Shown in pieces: positions 18,540 through 30,158 of a stretch of 64,000 nt of DNA. The number at the start of each line of letters is the position of its first letter. Position 1 is the first letter of the stretch. The notes beneath the pieces are model-generated. The model ran no database searches. It was not told the DNA's origin and was given only the letters and a program-made list of their open reading frames with translations. Source of the stretch: Paracoccus methylarcula (lineage in GTDB: Bacteria; Pseudomonadota; Alphaproteobacteria; Rhodobacterales; Rhodobacteraceae); contig NZ_PXNQ02000005.1 in the NCBI RefSeq assembly GCF_003007735.2, positions 62,001 to 126,000 on the forward strand, read 5' to 3'. A program made the translations under genes and the position numbers.

Positions 18540-19023
18540 CCTCCTTCCCCGCCGCGCCGTCCTCTTGACGGTGCTGGCCCTGGGCGCCTGCGGGCTGACC
18601 CCGGTCTACGGGCCGGGCGGGGCCGGCGACAGGCTGCTTGGCAAGATCCGGCCCCGCGATCCGAAGACCTACGAGGATTTCGCCTTCAATCGCCGATTGG
18701 CTGAAAGGCTGGGACCGGACGGGCAAGCGCCTTTCGATCTTGACTACCTGATCAGCATCGGCGTGGTGCCGCAAGCGATCACGACCGATGAGGTCACCAC
18801 CCGCTACTCGCTGAACGGAACTGCGGATTTCTCGCTCAAGGACAGATCCGGCAAGGTGCTGGTATCGGGACGGGTCAGCAGCTTTACCTCTTACTCGACC
18901 ACCGAAACCACCATCGCAACGCTCAGCGCCGAGCGCGATGCGCGGGAACGCTTGGCCCGAATGCTCGCCGATCAGGTGGTCACACGCCTGCTGGCTGCCT
19001 CCGACACATTGCCCGAAACATGA
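18526..19023 (+). CDS. lptE: LPS-assembly lipoprotein LptE
   Basis: A 165-aa outer-membrane lipoprotein plug of LptD, needed for LPS insertion. The signal sequence ends with lipobox LALGAC (Cys about 24) followed by [12 protein letters not shown], the typical N-terminus of alphaproteobacterial LptE (GFTPVYG). A beta-rich domain follows, with [16 protein letters not shown] and [41 protein letters not shown]. It overlaps leuS by 14 bp and holA by 4 bp, in the conserved leuS-lptE-holA operon. Confidence 0.92.
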   Translation: MSSPDLLPRRAVLLTVLALGACGLTPVYGPGGAGDRLLGKIRPRDPKTYEDFAFNRRLAERLGPDGQAPFDLDYLISIGVVPQAITTDEVTTRYSLNGTADFSLKDRSGKVLVSGRVSSFTSYSTTETTIATLSAERDARERLARMLADQVVTRLLAASDTLPET

Positions 19024-20048
19024 ATCTCAAGGGCGGAGAAATCGCCCGGTACCTTGCGCGACCCGATCCGTCGCGGCCCGCATTGCTGATCTACGGTCAG
19101 GATGCGATGCGGGTGGCCCTGAAGCGGGCCGAAGCGGTTGCCTCGCTGGTTGGCGAGAATGCCGAGGAAGAGATGCGGCTGACCCGGCTGGCCGGGGCGG
19201 GGCTGAAAAAGGATCCCGCAACCCTGATGGACGCCATCAAGGAAGTCGGCTTCTTTCCCGGCCCGCGCGTCGTGTTGGTCGAGGACACACCCGATAGCGG
19301 GACCGAAGCGATCCGCGCCGCTTTGGAGGCATGGCAGCCCGGTGACGCGGTGATCGTGGTGACCGCCGGCGGATTGGCGAAATCCTCGGCCCTTCGCAAA
19401 TTGTTCGAGCCGCACAAGCAGGCCGTCGCCGCACCGATCTATGACGATCCGCCCGGCGAGGAAGAAATCACCCGGTGGCTGGAGGCCTCTGGCCTGCGCG
19501 AGGTGCCGCGCGATGCGATGCGCGATCTGATGACATTGGCCCGCGCCCTGGATCCCGGTGACATGCGCCAGACAATCGAGAAGATCGGGCTTTACAAATA
19601 CGGCGATTCGACGCCCTTGACCCCCGCCGAAATCGCCCTGAGCGCGCCCGCAACCATCGAAGCGGAAATCGACGAGTTGCTGCATGTGGTGGCCGAGGGA
19701 CGATCGGACGAATTCGGCCCCCTGATGCGGCGAATCGAAGGACAGGGCATAACACCGGTCAGCCTGTGCATTGCCGCGCTCAGGCATTTCCGGGCCTTGC
19801 ATATGGCCGCGGCCGACCCGCAAGGGCCTGGAGCCGGCCTGTCACGGATGCGCCCTCCGGTTTTCGGCCCCCGGCGCGAGCGAATGGCCCGTCAGGCCCA
19901 GAACTGGGGCATGGCCCCGCTGGAAGAAGCGGTTTCGCAACTGCTGACCACCGACCTGACATTGCGAAGCTCCAGCCGGGCGCCGCAGATGGCCCTGGTG
20001 GAGCGGACATTGATCCGGTTGGCGATGAGCCATCGGGGCAGGCGGTGA
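19020..20048 (+). CDS. holA: DNA polymerase III delta subunit
   Basis: A 342-aa clamp-loader subunit that opens the beta sliding clamp (dnaN, also in this window). Recognisable parts are the N-terminal ALLIYGQDAMRVALKRAEAV, LKKDPATLMDAIKEVGFFPGPRVVLVED, the Walker-like region DDPPGEEEITRWLEASGL and the C-terminal helical collar ending in TLRSSSRAPQMALVERTLIRLAM, typical of HolA. It overlaps lptE by ATGA and overlaps the following flavoprotein by GTGA, so translation through the operon is coupled. Confidence 0.92.
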   Translation: MNLKGGEIARYLARPDPSRPALLIYGQDAMRVALKRAEAVASLVGENAEEEMRLTRLAGAGLKKDPATLMDAIKEVGFFPGPRVVLVEDTPDSGTEAIRAALEAWQPGDAVIVVTAGGLAKSSALRKLFEPHKQAVAAPIYDDPPGEEEITRWLEASGLREVPRDAMRDLMTLARALDPGDMRQTIEKIGLYKYGDSTPLTPAEIALSAPATIEAEIDELLHVVAEGRSDEFGPLMRRIEGQGITPVSLCIAALRHFRALHMAAADPQGPGAGLSRMRPPVFGPRRERMARQAQNWGMAPLEEAVSQLLTTDLTLRSSSRAPQMALVERTLIRLAMSHRGRR

Positions 20049-21265
20049 CCGAGCAGGTCGATGCGCTGGTCATCGGCGCCGGACCTGCCGGGTTGATGGC
20101 TGCCGAGAAGCTTGCCGAAGCCGGACGGCATGTCGTGATTGCCGAGGCCATGCCGACACCCGCCCGGAAATTCCTGATGGCGGGCAAATCGGGACTCAAC
20201 CTGACCAAGGACGAGCCGATGCCGGATTTCATCGGGCGTTTCAGTGGCGGTGCCCGTGAGGCATTGGGATATTGGGATACCGGGGAACCCGATTTCGGAC
20301 CAAGCGAGGTCATGCACTGGGCCGAAGGGCTGGGGATCGAGCTGTTCACCGGCTCGACCCGGCGTGTGTTTCCGGTCGGCATGAAAGCGTCGCCGATGCT
20401 GCGCGCCTGGCTGGCGCGATTGCGCGCGGCGGGGGTAGAATTGCGGACGCGCTGGAAATGGGTTGGTCTCGGGGACGGCTTCCGGTTCTCGACTCCCGAT
20501 GGCGACAGGGTGCTGAACCCGTCTGCAACGGTCCTGGCCCTGGGTGGCGCGAGCTGGCCGCGCTTGGGTTCCGATGCTGGCTGGAAACCCCTGCTGGAGG
20601 CCGCCGGGGTGGAGCTTACCCGGTTCCAGCCCGCGAATATGGGGCTGCGGGTCCATTGGTCGGACGCCATGGACCGGCATTTCGGATCGGCCGTCAAAGG
20701 GGTCGCGATCCATGCCGGAACCCAAGTTTCCCGGGGGGAATGGGTCATCACCCGCTCCGGCATCGAGGGCGGCGGGGTTTACGAGGTTGCCGCCCGGATC
20801 CGGGACGGGATGGAGGCGAAAGTCGATCTGTTTCCGGATCTGGATGAAAGCGCCGTGGAGCAGCGCTTTGCAAGGCCCAAGGGCAAGCTTTCGATCGGCA
20901 ACTGGCTGCGCCGGGTGCTTGGTGAACCGGTCAAGATCGCGCTGTTGCTGGAATGGGGTCGGCCCTGGCCCATGACGGCATCGCATTGGGCGAAACGTGC
21001 CAAGGCCCTGCCGCTGCGCCATGACGGCCCGATGGGGTTGGAGCAGGCGATCTCGACCGCCGGAGGCATTTCCGAAAGCGCCATAACGGCCGATTTGCAA
21101 TTGCGGGCACTTCCCGGTGTTTTCGTCGCCGGGGAAATGCTGGATTGGGAGGCGCCGACCGGTGGTTACCTGATTACCGGATGCCTCGCCACCGGGCGGA
21201 GAGCGGGACAGGCGGCTGCCATCTATCTCGACAGGACCGAGCAAGCTGACGGCTGGTCACGGTAG
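20045..21265 (+). CDS. BaiN/HI0933-like FAD-dependent oxidoreductase (TIGR03862-type flavoprotein)
   Basis: A 406-aa flavoprotein. The Rossmann dinucleotide motif VIGAGPAGLMAAEKLAEAG is near the N-terminus, followed by KFLMAGKSGLNLTKDE (family signature GKSGLNLT), TVLALGGASWPRLGSD, and the C-terminal FVAGEMLDWEAPTGGYLITGCLATGRRAG, which binds FAD. The family includes BaiN but this short subfamily has no assigned substrate. The GTG start at 20045 overlaps the holA stop. It is convergent with the quinone oxidoreductase gene, 4 bp away. Confidence 0.88.
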   Translation: MTEQVDALVIGAGPAGLMAAEKLAEAGRHVVIAEAMPTPARKFLMAGKSGLNLTKDEPMPDFIGRFSGGAREALGYWDTGEPDFGPSEVMHWAEGLGIELFTGSTRRVFPVGMKASPMLRAWLARLRAAGVELRTRWKWVGLGDGFRFSTPDGDRVLNPSATVLALGGASWPRLGSDAGWKPLLEAAGVELTRFQPANMGLRVHWSDAMDRHFGSAVKGVAIHAGTQVSRGEWVITRSGIEGGGVYEVAARIRDGMEAKVDLFPDLDESAVEQRFARPKGKLSIGNWLRRVLGEPVKIALLLEWGRPWPMTASHWAKRAKALPLRHDGPMGLEQAISTAGGISESAITADLQLRALPGVFVAGEMLDWEAPTGGYLITGCLATGRRAGQAAAIYLDRTEQADGWSR

Positions 21266-21269
21266 CGGC

Positions 21270-22258
21270 TCAGTCGTCCGAAACCTTCAGGACGATCTTG
21301 CCGATATGCCCGCTGCTCTCCATCCGGCGATGAGCATCGGCAGCATCCTTCAGGGCGAATTCGCTGTCGATGGTTACATTCACCGCGCCTGATTCGATCA
21401 ATGGCCAGAGCCGGTCGCGCAGCACTTGCGCGATCTCGGCTTTGGCCGTGTCAGATTGCGGACGCAGGGTCGATCCGGTGACGGTCAATCGTTTCACCAT
21501 GATCTGGGCGAAATTCTGCTCGACCTTGGGACCTTCGAGAAAGGCGATCATGACCAACCGGCCGTCATTTGCCAATGCCCTGATATTACGCGAGATATAG
21601 CTTCCGCCGACCATGTCGAGGATCAGGTCGGCACCACCTTCAGCAGTCACCTTCTCGACGAAATCCTCTTCCCGGTAATTGATCGCGTTCGCGCCGATCT
21701 TGCTGATCGCCGCGCATTTCTCGTCGCTTCCGGCGGTCGCCCAAACGCGCGCGCCAAGCGCACGCGCGATCTGGATCGCCATCATGCCGATGCCGGAGGT
21801 GCCACCATGAACCAGAAACCGCTCCCCTGCCTGCAACCCGCCACGGGTCACGACATTGGACCACACGGTGAAAGCCGTTTCGGGCAGGCAGGCGGCTTCG
21901 CGCAGGTCCATGCCCCGGGGAATCGCCAACGCATGATCGGCATTGCAGACCGCATATTCCGCATAGCCGCCTCCCGGCAGCAGGGCAGTCACCTTGTCGC
22001 CCTTGCGCCAGCGGGTAACCCCGGCACCGATCCCGACGACCTCACCCGACGCCTCCAGCCCCGGCAAGTCCGAAGCGCCCGGCGGGGGCGCATAGGCACC
22101 CCGGCGCTGCAGGACATCCGGGCGGTTCACACCGGCATAGGCGATCTTGACCAGGATCTGATCGTGCCCCGGCACCGGTACGGGCCGTCCGGTCACTCGC
22201 AATGCATCCGCGTCACCCGGCGTGGCGATCTCGATAGCTTCATCGTGTCGGAGAACAT
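21270..22258 (-). CDS. Zinc-type alcohol dehydrogenase family NAD(P)H:quinone oxidoreductase (PIG3-like), with a one-base deletion at its 5' end
   Basis: MDR-superfamily quinone oxidoreductase of the TP53I3/PIG3 type. It shows the GroES-like fold (ILVKIAYAGVNRPDVLQRRGAYAPPPG), the NADPH-binding segment FLVHGGTSGIGMMAIQIARALGARVWAT and ILDMVGGSYISRNI, with no catalytic zinc cysteines. The clean frame starts at 22202 with RVTGRP, but upstream codons in another frame read MFSDTMK. Adding one base beside 22238 joins them as MKAIEIATPGDADALRVTGRP, the family's normal start. ATG 22258 has AGGGAAG upstream and lies 9 bp after the coq9 stop. It is probably an operon with coq9. Confidence 0.88.
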
Positions 22259-22267
22259 GGCGCTTCC

Positions 22268-22924
22268 CTATCTTGTCTGCATCTTTCCAGGCAGGTTACG
22301 TCGGCGTGGCGCACGTATCCAGCCGAAAGCCAGATCGCCAAGCGACGCGGCGCCCGGAATCCTGCGCAACGATGCCTTGGCTTTCTCGAACCGCATCACC
22401 CCGTCGATCCTGCGGTCAAGAAAAGCCCGGGTCTCTGCCTGATGCGCGGATGCGTCTCCCAGCCAGAACAGGACCGTCGCCCCGATCACCGCCGATAACG
22501 TCGCACGCTTCGTATACCAATTCGCGTCATCCGAGCGGTCGCCAAGCCCGGACCAGATCGTATCCGCCGTCTCCCATAGCAGGCGTGTCCCGAGCGCCGC
22601 ATGTCCCGGCAGCGCCAGCGTTGCGGCTCCGGCGCGCACCAGCTCGGGCTGCACCAGCGAAAGACGGTGCCAGACTGCCTCCGCTATCCGGTCGCGAAAG
22701 CGCTCCTGCGGTGGCATGGTCTCCATCCATTCACGCAACCGGGCATCCGCCCGGCGGTGATAAGCCGCGGCCAGCCCGGCTCCGCCTTGCGGAAAATGCA
22801 CGCGAGCCAGTGATTCGGGCATATGGATATCCGCGGCCCCCGCCAGCAGGGCACGATCGTTCATTCCCTCGAACGGAACATGGTCAAGGGCCGCATTCAG
22901 CAGGGCTTCGCGATCTGTTTGCAT
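22268..22924 (-). CDS. coq9: COQ9-family ubiquinone biosynthesis protein
   Basis: A 218-aa soluble helical (TetR-like fold) lipid-binding protein that helps COQ7 or related hydroxylases in ubiquinone synthesis; confined to alphaproteobacteria and mitochondria. It shows LLNAALDHVPFEGMNDRALLAG, LREWMETMPPQERFRDRIAEAVWHRL, WETADTIWSGLGDRSDDANWYTKRATLSAVIGATVLFWLGD and DRRIDGVMRFEKAKA. The W-Y-T-K-R-A-T-L motif is the COQ9 hallmark. It lies upstream of the quinone oxidoreductase on the same strand and is divergent from rpsU, a known alphaproteobacterial pairing. Confidence 0.94.
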   Translation of the reverse strand: MQTDREALLNAALDHVPFEGMNDRALLAGAADIHMPESLARVHFPQGGAGLAAAYHRRADARLREWMETMPPQERFRDRIAEAVWHRLSLVQPELVRAGAATLALPGHAALGTRLLWETADTIWSGLGDRSDDANWYTKRATLSAVIGATVLFWLGDASAHQAETRAFLDRRIDGVMRFEKAKASLRRIPGAASLGDLAFGWIRAPRRRNLPGKMQTR

Positions 22925-23023
22925 GGTTTCCGGGCCTTTATCTGGACAAGGATGCGCTTCGCTGCTAGAAGAGCGCCTCCTGCAATCAGATCAACTCTAA
23001 CCTAGGAAGGTGGTGACAACCAC

Positions 23024-23230
23024 ATGCAGGTCAATGTTCGCGACAATAATGTCGAACAGGCGCTTCGTGCCCTGAAGAAAAAACTTCAGCGCGAAGGTGT
23101 ATTCCGCGAGATGAAGCTTCGGCAACATTTCGAGAAGCCGTCGGTCAAGAAAGCCCGTGAAAAGGCCGAGGCCGTTCGCCGTGCCCGCAAGCTGGCCCGT
23201 AAAAAGGCACAGCGCGAAGGCGCACTGTAA
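23024..23230 (+). CDS. rpsU: 30S ribosomal protein S21
   Basis: A 68-aa small-subunit protein near the anti-Shine-Dalgarno helix. The sequence [20 protein letters not shown], then [19 protein letters not shown] with a basic C-terminal tail, is standard for alphaproteobacterial S21. A very strong ribosome binding site, AGGAAGGTGGTGA, lies upstream. It is divergent from coq9 and ends at an intrinsic terminator. Confidence 0.98.
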   Translation: MQVNVRDNNVEQALRALKKKLQREGVFREMKLRQHFEKPSVKKAREKAEAVRRARKLARKKAQREGAL

Positions 23231-23255
23231 GACAACGCGATCACGCGTATTCAGC

Positions 23256-23290
23256 GACCCCCGCAGCCTTGCTGCGGGGGTCTGCCTTTG
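23256..23290 (+). terminator. Intrinsic terminator of rpsU
   Basis: GACCCCCGCAGC (23256-23267) and GCTGCGGGGGTC (23271-23282) form a perfect 12-bp stem with a 3-nt loop, 25 nt after the rpsU stop. The following TGCCTTTG is only weakly T-rich, but the stem is very stable. Confidence 0.85.
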
Positions 23291-23307
23291 AAAGCGGCGG
23301 CTTTCGT

Positions 23308-23903
23308 TCAGGAATTGTCTCTGGCTTGAACCCTCCGCACCGCTTCGCGGTCCTGGCAACGCGCGACCCATGCATCAATGGCCGGAGTCGATGGCAATTG
23401 ATCCCCGAACCAGGCGAAAGGCCCGGAACAGAGCAGGTCAACCGCGCTGAAATTCTCGCCCAGAAGATAGGGCTGCTTGCCGAGCACCTCGTCCAACCGT
23501 GTCAGCATCGTATCGTAGTCGCGCAGTGACGACTCGATGGCGGGATGGCTGAGCTGCACGAAATGCAGGATCGCGACGGGCTCCATCACCCCCTGGTAAT
23601 AGAACAGCCAAGACAGGTATTCGCCCCGCTGCGGATCCCGACAGAGCGGCCTAGCCCGCTTTCGGGGAACATATCCGTCAGATAGGCGATGATCGCACCG
23701 CGTTCCCGGATATAGTCGCTTTCATTGACGAGATACGGCACCTTGCCCTCGGGATGCGGGTTCCGGGGATCGCGGCTGCCCGAGCCATCCTGCCGGGGGA
23801 TGGTGACAGAAACGATATCGACCTGGTCGGTCAGCCCCATCTCCTCGATCAACTGGACGATGCCGGTCGAGCGGCTGTTGGGAGCATGATAGAGCGTCGG
23901 CAT
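23308..23903 (-). CDS. Glutathione S-transferase family protein, with a one-base deletion
   Basis: A 198-aa GST when corrected. The thioredoxin-like N-domain contains TLYHAPNSRSTGIVQLIEEMG and the cis-Pro/SNAIL-type motif GKVPYLVNESDYIRERGAIIAYL. The C-terminal helical domain contains VMEPVAILHFVQLSHPAIES and PYLLGENFSAVDLLCSGPFAWFGD. The frame breaks near 23637-23639: as read, GRSVGIRSG then a stop. One added base restores GRSVGDPQRGEYLSWLFYYQGVMEP. ATG 23903 has AAGGAG upstream. It is divergent from a WYL regulator 64 bp away, which may control it. The substrate is unknown. Confidence 0.87.
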
Positions 23904-23967
23904 GGGTTGTCTCCTTGGCAAATGATGTTCAAGGATTAACGGACCCCCACTGACAGAAAGAGGCAGC

Positions 23968-24666
23968 ATGGCCCGAACCGATCGCCTGATGCGTCTTATG
24001 GATCTGCTACGCCGGCTTCCGGCACCCGTCACCGCCACAAGATTGGCCGAGGAAACCGGCGTTTCACGGCGCCAGCTTTATCGTGACATCGCAACGCTGA
24101 GGGCCGGCGGCGCGCTGATCGATGGCGAAGCCGGGCTGGGCTATACCCTGACCGAAGATCCCGCGCTGCCGCCGCAAAGCTTCTCGCGTCTCGAGATCGA
24201 GGCGCTGCGGCTGGCGGTCGATGCGCTCGGCCGCATCGGTGACCCGGACCTGAACTCGGCGGCACATGACGCGCTCGCCCGCATCATCGCCACATTGCCC
24301 GAGCGCCAGTCACGGCAGGCCCTGCACGCCGTCATGCGCAGCTTTGACACCGGCCCGGAACGCGCGCCGCCACGGATAGATCTCTCCGTGATCCGTTCAG
24401 CATGCTGGGATGAGATGGAGCTTGAGATAGACTATATCGACCTCAAGGGTGCACCGACGCGCCGGCCGATCTGGCCGCTTGGCCTGTCATATTCGCAGCA
24501 TACATTGATGCTCCTGGCCTATTGCCGCTTGCGGATGGATTTTCGCGTGTTCCATGTCAATCGCATCGAGACCCTGCGCAGCACGGGTAACAGCTTTCGC
24601 CCGCATCGCGTGGTGCTGGTTCGCGAATATGCCGCCACGCGCAAGGCGCATCCGGTTCGCGCGTGA
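23968..24666 (+). CDS. YafY-type HTH-WYL transcriptional regulator
   Basis: A 232-aa regulator. The N-terminal HTH_11 winged helix (RLMRLMDLLRRLPAPVTATRLAEETGVSRRQLYRDIATLRAGG) includes the DeoR-like recognition helix. A helical linker is followed by the C-terminal WYL domain (ELEIDYIDLKGAPTRRPIWPLGLSYSQHTLMLLAYCRLRMDFRVFHVNRIETL), a ligand-sensing module. The central P-L-G-L and F-R-V-F-x-x-x-R-I motifs fit WYL. It is divergent from the GST gene, so local control of that gene is the simplest hypothesis. Confidence 0.92.
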   Translation: MARTDRLMRLMDLLRRLPAPVTATRLAEETGVSRRQLYRDIATLRAGGALIDGEAGLGYTLTEDPALPPQSFSRLEIEALRLAVDALGRIGDPDLNSAAHDALARIIATLPERQSRQALHAVMRSFDTGPERAPPRIDLSVIRSACWDEMELEIDYIDLKGAPTRRPIWPLGLSYSQHTLMLLAYCRLRMDFRVFHVNRIETLRSTGNSFRPHRVVLVREYAATRKAHPVRA

Positions 24667-24669
24667 CGA

Positions 24670-26058
24670 TCACGCCGCGACCGGATGGAAAATCGCCGTC
24701 GCCGGATCGCAGGAATAATGTCTTGTATACTGCGGCGCATTTCTTGCCAGATCGCAAATAGCGTCGAGGATCGCGTCAATATCGGCCTCGGGGGCTGCCC
24801 AGCACAGGTTCAAGCGCACAAAGCCGGGTTTCTCCACCTCCTCGCCCCGCAGGATCGCTGCTCGCAATCGGGCCGATGTTTCCTCGTCTATGTTCAACAA
24901 CCGATGGACATAGGGCCCGGCACAGGCACAGCCACCGCGCGCCTGAACCCCATGGAGATCGGACAGCATCCGGGTCGCAAGTTGCTGATGGATGAAGCCG
25001 CCCCGACCGTCGCGGACTCGAAACGCGAGGATCGGCAGTCGCCCCGCCGTCGGATGCCCAAGCATCTGCAACTCGGCAACCGAATCCAGGCACGCCGCCT
25101 TGTTCAGCCAACGGGAATGGATTTCGTCGATCTGCCGCTGCCCTATCGCATCTTTCAGCGCAAAGACCATGGCCGCCCGGATATCGCCGATCACATTGGG
25201 CGTTCCGCTTTCCTCTCTTGCCTCGACGGCCGACGCATAATCGTGGCCTGCAGCATTGACGAAGCGAACCGTGCCGCCACCCGGATGGGTCGGCCGCGTC
25301 GCTCTCACGGAATCGCGGCGCAGGATCATGACCCCGGATGCCCCCGGTCCACCGATGAACTTGTGGGGAGAGGCAACAACAGCGTCCATTCCCAGCCCCA
25401 TGTCGATTGGCAGATATGGCGCGCCGCCCGCATAGTCCCACAGGATCTTGGCGCCGTTTTGCTTCATCAGCCGCGTTACCGCAGCCACGTCCGTGACCAC
25501 CCCCGTGACATTGGAGGCCGCCGAGAACGCGCCAAGAATAGGCCCGCCACGATCGAGCTCCGCCTGGATGGCAGACAGGTCCGGACCGCCATTCTGCGCT
25601 TCGGGTATCTCCACCACCCTTGCGCCGCTTTCACGCCAAGGCAGGATATTGGAATGATGCTCATATGGGCCGATCAGGACCGTCCATCCCGGCCCGATAC
25701 CGAATATGTGAACCAGCCGATTCAGAGCAGCGGTTGCGCCGGAGCCGGTAAAAACAACCGCATGTTCATCGCCACCGCCAGTGCAGCGCAGGATCTCGGC
25801 CCGCGCGGCTCGCCGCAGGCGGGTCATCATGCCGCCGCAATGGCTGGCCTCGGTATGGCTGTTGGCATACCAGGGCAGCACCTCTTCGATGATGGTCTCC
25901 TCGACCTGGCGCAGGGCACGCCCCGAGGCGACGTAATCGGCATAGATCAATCGGCGTGGACCGAATGGTCCCGAGATCACCGCATCGCGGCCGATCAACC
26001 CCTCATCCAGCGCCCGGACATCGCCCAAACCTTCCCGGAATTTTTCGAAGAAATTCAC
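24670..26058 (-). CDS. Class V aminotransferase / cysteine desulfurase-like PLP enzyme
   Basis: A 462-aa fold-type I PLP enzyme. It shows the N-terminal YADYVASGRALRQVEE and NSHTEASHCGG segments, a cofactor ring-stacking region (TGSGATAALNRLVHIF), the DYAGGAPYLPIDM Asp and the Schiff-base Lys in VVASPHKFIGGPGASGV. A Cys-rich loop (GGCACAGPY) is typical of selenocysteine-lyase/IscS-like homologues, but the substrate cannot be told. The start is GTG 26058, with GGAGGTGA 5 nt upstream. It is divergent from an Lrp/AsnC regulator, with a large inverted repeat between them, which suggests amino-acid-responsive control. Confidence 0.88.
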   Translation of the reverse strand: MNFFEKFREGLGDVRALDEGLIGRDAVISGPFGPRRLIYADYVASGRALRQVEETIIEEVLPWYANSHTEASHCGGMMTRLRRAARAEILRCTGGGDEHAVVFTGSGATAALNRLVHIFGIGPGWTVLIGPYEHHSNILPWRESGARVVEIPEAQNGGPDLSAIQAELDRGGPILGAFSAASNVTGVVTDVAAVTRLMKQNGAKILWDYAGGAPYLPIDMGLGMDAVVASPHKFIGGPGASGVMILRRDSVRATRPTHPGGGTVRFVNAAGHDYASAVEAREESGTPNVIGDIRAAMVFALKDAIGQRQIDEIHSRWLNKAACLDSVAELQMLGHPTAGRLPILAFRVRDGRGGFIHQQLATRMLSDLHGVQARGGCACAGPYVHRLLNIDEETSARLRAAILRGEEVEKPGFVRLNLCWAAPEADIDAILDAICDLARNAPQYTRHYSCDPATAIFHPVAA

Positions 26059-26095
26059 GTGTCACCTCCGTCGTTCTCTATAGAATGACACGTGA
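26055..26095. promoter_or_regulatory. Inverted repeat operator between aminotransferase and Lrp-family regulator
   Basis: Perfect 10-bp arms TCACGTGTCA (26055-26064) and TGACACGTGA (26086-26095) are separated by 21 bp, so their centres are about 31 bp or three helical turns apart. The left arm overlaps the aminotransferase GTG start and its ribosome site is in the spacer. This is a strong candidate for the operator of the adjacent Lrp regulator. Confidence 0.65.
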
Positions 26096-26160
26096 TCTTG
26101 CGAATGATGTGCTGTTTATTTCTGGTTTTCTCATAAATTTTGTGTCAATTGATCGGTGTT

Positions 26161-26622
26161 ATGTCAGATTTAGATCAGATCGACCACGATATCCTGAAGG
26201 CGCTGCAACAGGACGCCTCCCTGTCGCAACGCGAATTGGCAGAACGAATCGGATTGTCGCAGAATGCCTGTTGGCGGCGATTGCAAAAGCTGACCGAAGC
26301 CGGGATCCTGCGGGGAAGCCGCGCTTCCATCGATGCCGCACAGGCCGGGTTGCATCTGACCGTGTTCGTGATGATCCGGACCCGGCATCATGATGATGCC
26401 TGGGCCCATCGCTTTCGCGCCCGCGTCGAATCGATACCGGAAATCACCGAGTTTCACCGGATCGGCGGCGAGTGGGATTATATGGCCAAGCTGGTGACCA
26501 CATCGATGAGCGGTTATGACCGATGCTACAAGGCACTGATCGAGGACATGAATCTCGAACGTGTCACCGGCGTGTTCTCGATGGAGACCATATTCGAGGG
26601 CCGTCCCCTGCGATTGCCGTGA
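26161..26622 (+). CDS. Lrp/AsnC family transcriptional regulator
   Basis: A 153-aa feast/famine regulator. The N-terminal HTH (LDQIDHDILKALQQDASLSQRELAERIGLSQNACWRRLQKLTEAGIL) is standard Lrp/AsnC, and the C-terminal RAM ligand domain contains VESIPEITEFHRIGGEWDYMAKLVTTSMSGYD and LERVTGVFSMETIFEGR. ATG 26161 gives the canonical MSDLDQID start; an in-frame GTG at 26140 is less likely. It is divergent from the class V aminotransferase and probably regulates it through the 26055-26095 repeat. Confidence 0.94.
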   Translation: MSDLDQIDHDILKALQQDASLSQRELAERIGLSQNACWRRLQKLTEAGILRGSRASIDAAQAGLHLTVFVMIRTRHHDDAWAHRFRARVESIPEITEFHRIGGEWDYMAKLVTTSMSGYDRCYKALIEDMNLERVTGVFSMETIFEGRPLRLP

Positions 26623-26645
26623 CAAACCCGCCAGGGGTCAGATCA

Positions 26646-26681
26646 AGAAAAAGGGCCGGCGCGTGAACACACGGCCGGCCC
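26646..26681 (-). terminator. Intrinsic terminator of the outer-membrane protein gene
   Basis: On the minus strand GGGCCGGC (26681-26674) and GCCGGCCC (26660-26653) form an 8-bp stem with a 13-nt loop, followed directly by TTTTTCTTG. It lies 22 nt after the OMP stop. The plus strand has no comparable T-run for the convergent Lrp gene. Confidence 0.88.
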
Positions 26682-26703
26682 AAAATCTTCCTGGTTCAAA
26701 CCA

Positions 26704-27441
26704 TCAGAAACGATAGTTCACACCGACTTTGACATTGTGGTGCTTCGGAGTGGCTCGCGTGCTGAGCGTGCCCGCGTCCGTATCGAAAGCGACATCGGTC
26801 TTTCCGAAATGGCGGTATTCCCACTCTGCGAACATCGACAGGTTTTCGTTCAGCTTACGCTCGACGCCCAAGCCCGCCGCAACGCCGGTATCCGAGAAAC
26901 CCTTGGTCTGGGAACTGCTTGCATCCGAAAGCGTGTAATCGAAGTCGCCATGGGCAACCCCGAAGGTTCCATAAACCAGCGTGTTCGGACTGACCTCGTA
27001 GCCGGTCTTCATCCGCAGCGAAACGAGATAGTTCAGTTCGGACTCGATCTCGCTGTCGGTGCCGAACGGGCTGATATTCTCGCTGGCATCGACACTGCCA
27101 CCCTCGATACCCAGTTCCGGACCGAAAACCCACTTGTCCTTCTGCCAGCGATAACCGGCATGCAGCCCGGCATTGACGCCTTTCAAATCCAGGTCACCAA
27201 GATCCGTGTCACGGGCACCTGTGTCACTGTTCTCAAATCCAACAGAATCATCACTGCCGAGCACATAGCCCAGCGATCCACCGACATATGCACCAGCCCA
27301 ATCGGAAACCGGAGTCGGCTCGACGACCACCGGGGTTGGTTCGATCACGGGGGCAACAAAGCCGCCAGCATATGCCACACCACTGATCAACGTCGTAACA
27401 CTTGAAACAGCACAAACCGTGGCAAGAAATTTTCCACGCAT
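26704..27441 (-). CDS. Opacity/OmpA-like outer-membrane beta-barrel protein
   Basis: A 245-aa secreted barrel. A signal peptide (about MRGKFLATVCAVSSVTTLIS, cleaved after VAYA) and a proline/valine linker (VIEPTPVVVEPTPVSDW) precede an eight-stranded barrel of the OMP_b-brl type: WAGAYVGGSLGYVLGS, LHAGYRWQKDKWVFGPELGIEGG, LVSLRMKTGYEV, LVYGTFGVAHGDFDY, AAGLGVERKLNENLSMFAEWEYRHFGKTD, VKVGVNYRF ending in Phe. ATG 27441 has GGAG 7 nt upstream. The role is unknown; such barrels are often adhesion or integrity proteins. Confidence 0.88.
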   Translation of the reverse strand: MRGKFLATVCAVSSVTTLISGVAYAGGFVAPVIEPTPVVVEPTPVSDWAGAYVGGSLGYVLGSDDSVGFENSDTGARDTDLGDLDLKGVNAGLHAGYRWQKDKWVFGPELGIEGGSVDASENISPFGTDSEIESELNYLVSLRMKTGYEVSPNTLVYGTFGVAHGDFDYTLSDASSSQTKGFSDTGVAAGLGVERKLNENLSMFAEWEYRHFGKTDVAFDTDAGTLSTRATPKHHNVKVGVNYRF

Positions 27442-27625
27442 TTCGAATCTCCAATACTCTAGGGTGCCGCATGCCACGCATTTCCCGCAAACATGTCGGC
27501 AAGGTAAGGGCAGATAACGCCCTGCGAATGCAAATTGCAATCTGGCAATAGCCGCAAATTCGACAACTGGCATGAATATGCCGTCGCAAGCGACAGTTCT
27601 ACAACACCCTGGTTCCTCCGAGGTC

Positions 27626-30067
<2,442 letters not shown>

Positions 30068-30158
30068 CTATGGTTCCTGTCAATCTGATGATGATATAGC
30101 CATTCGCGAAGGGAAAGTCACGGCGAACACTGGGTTTTTTCCACCGCACCGGCCGGGT

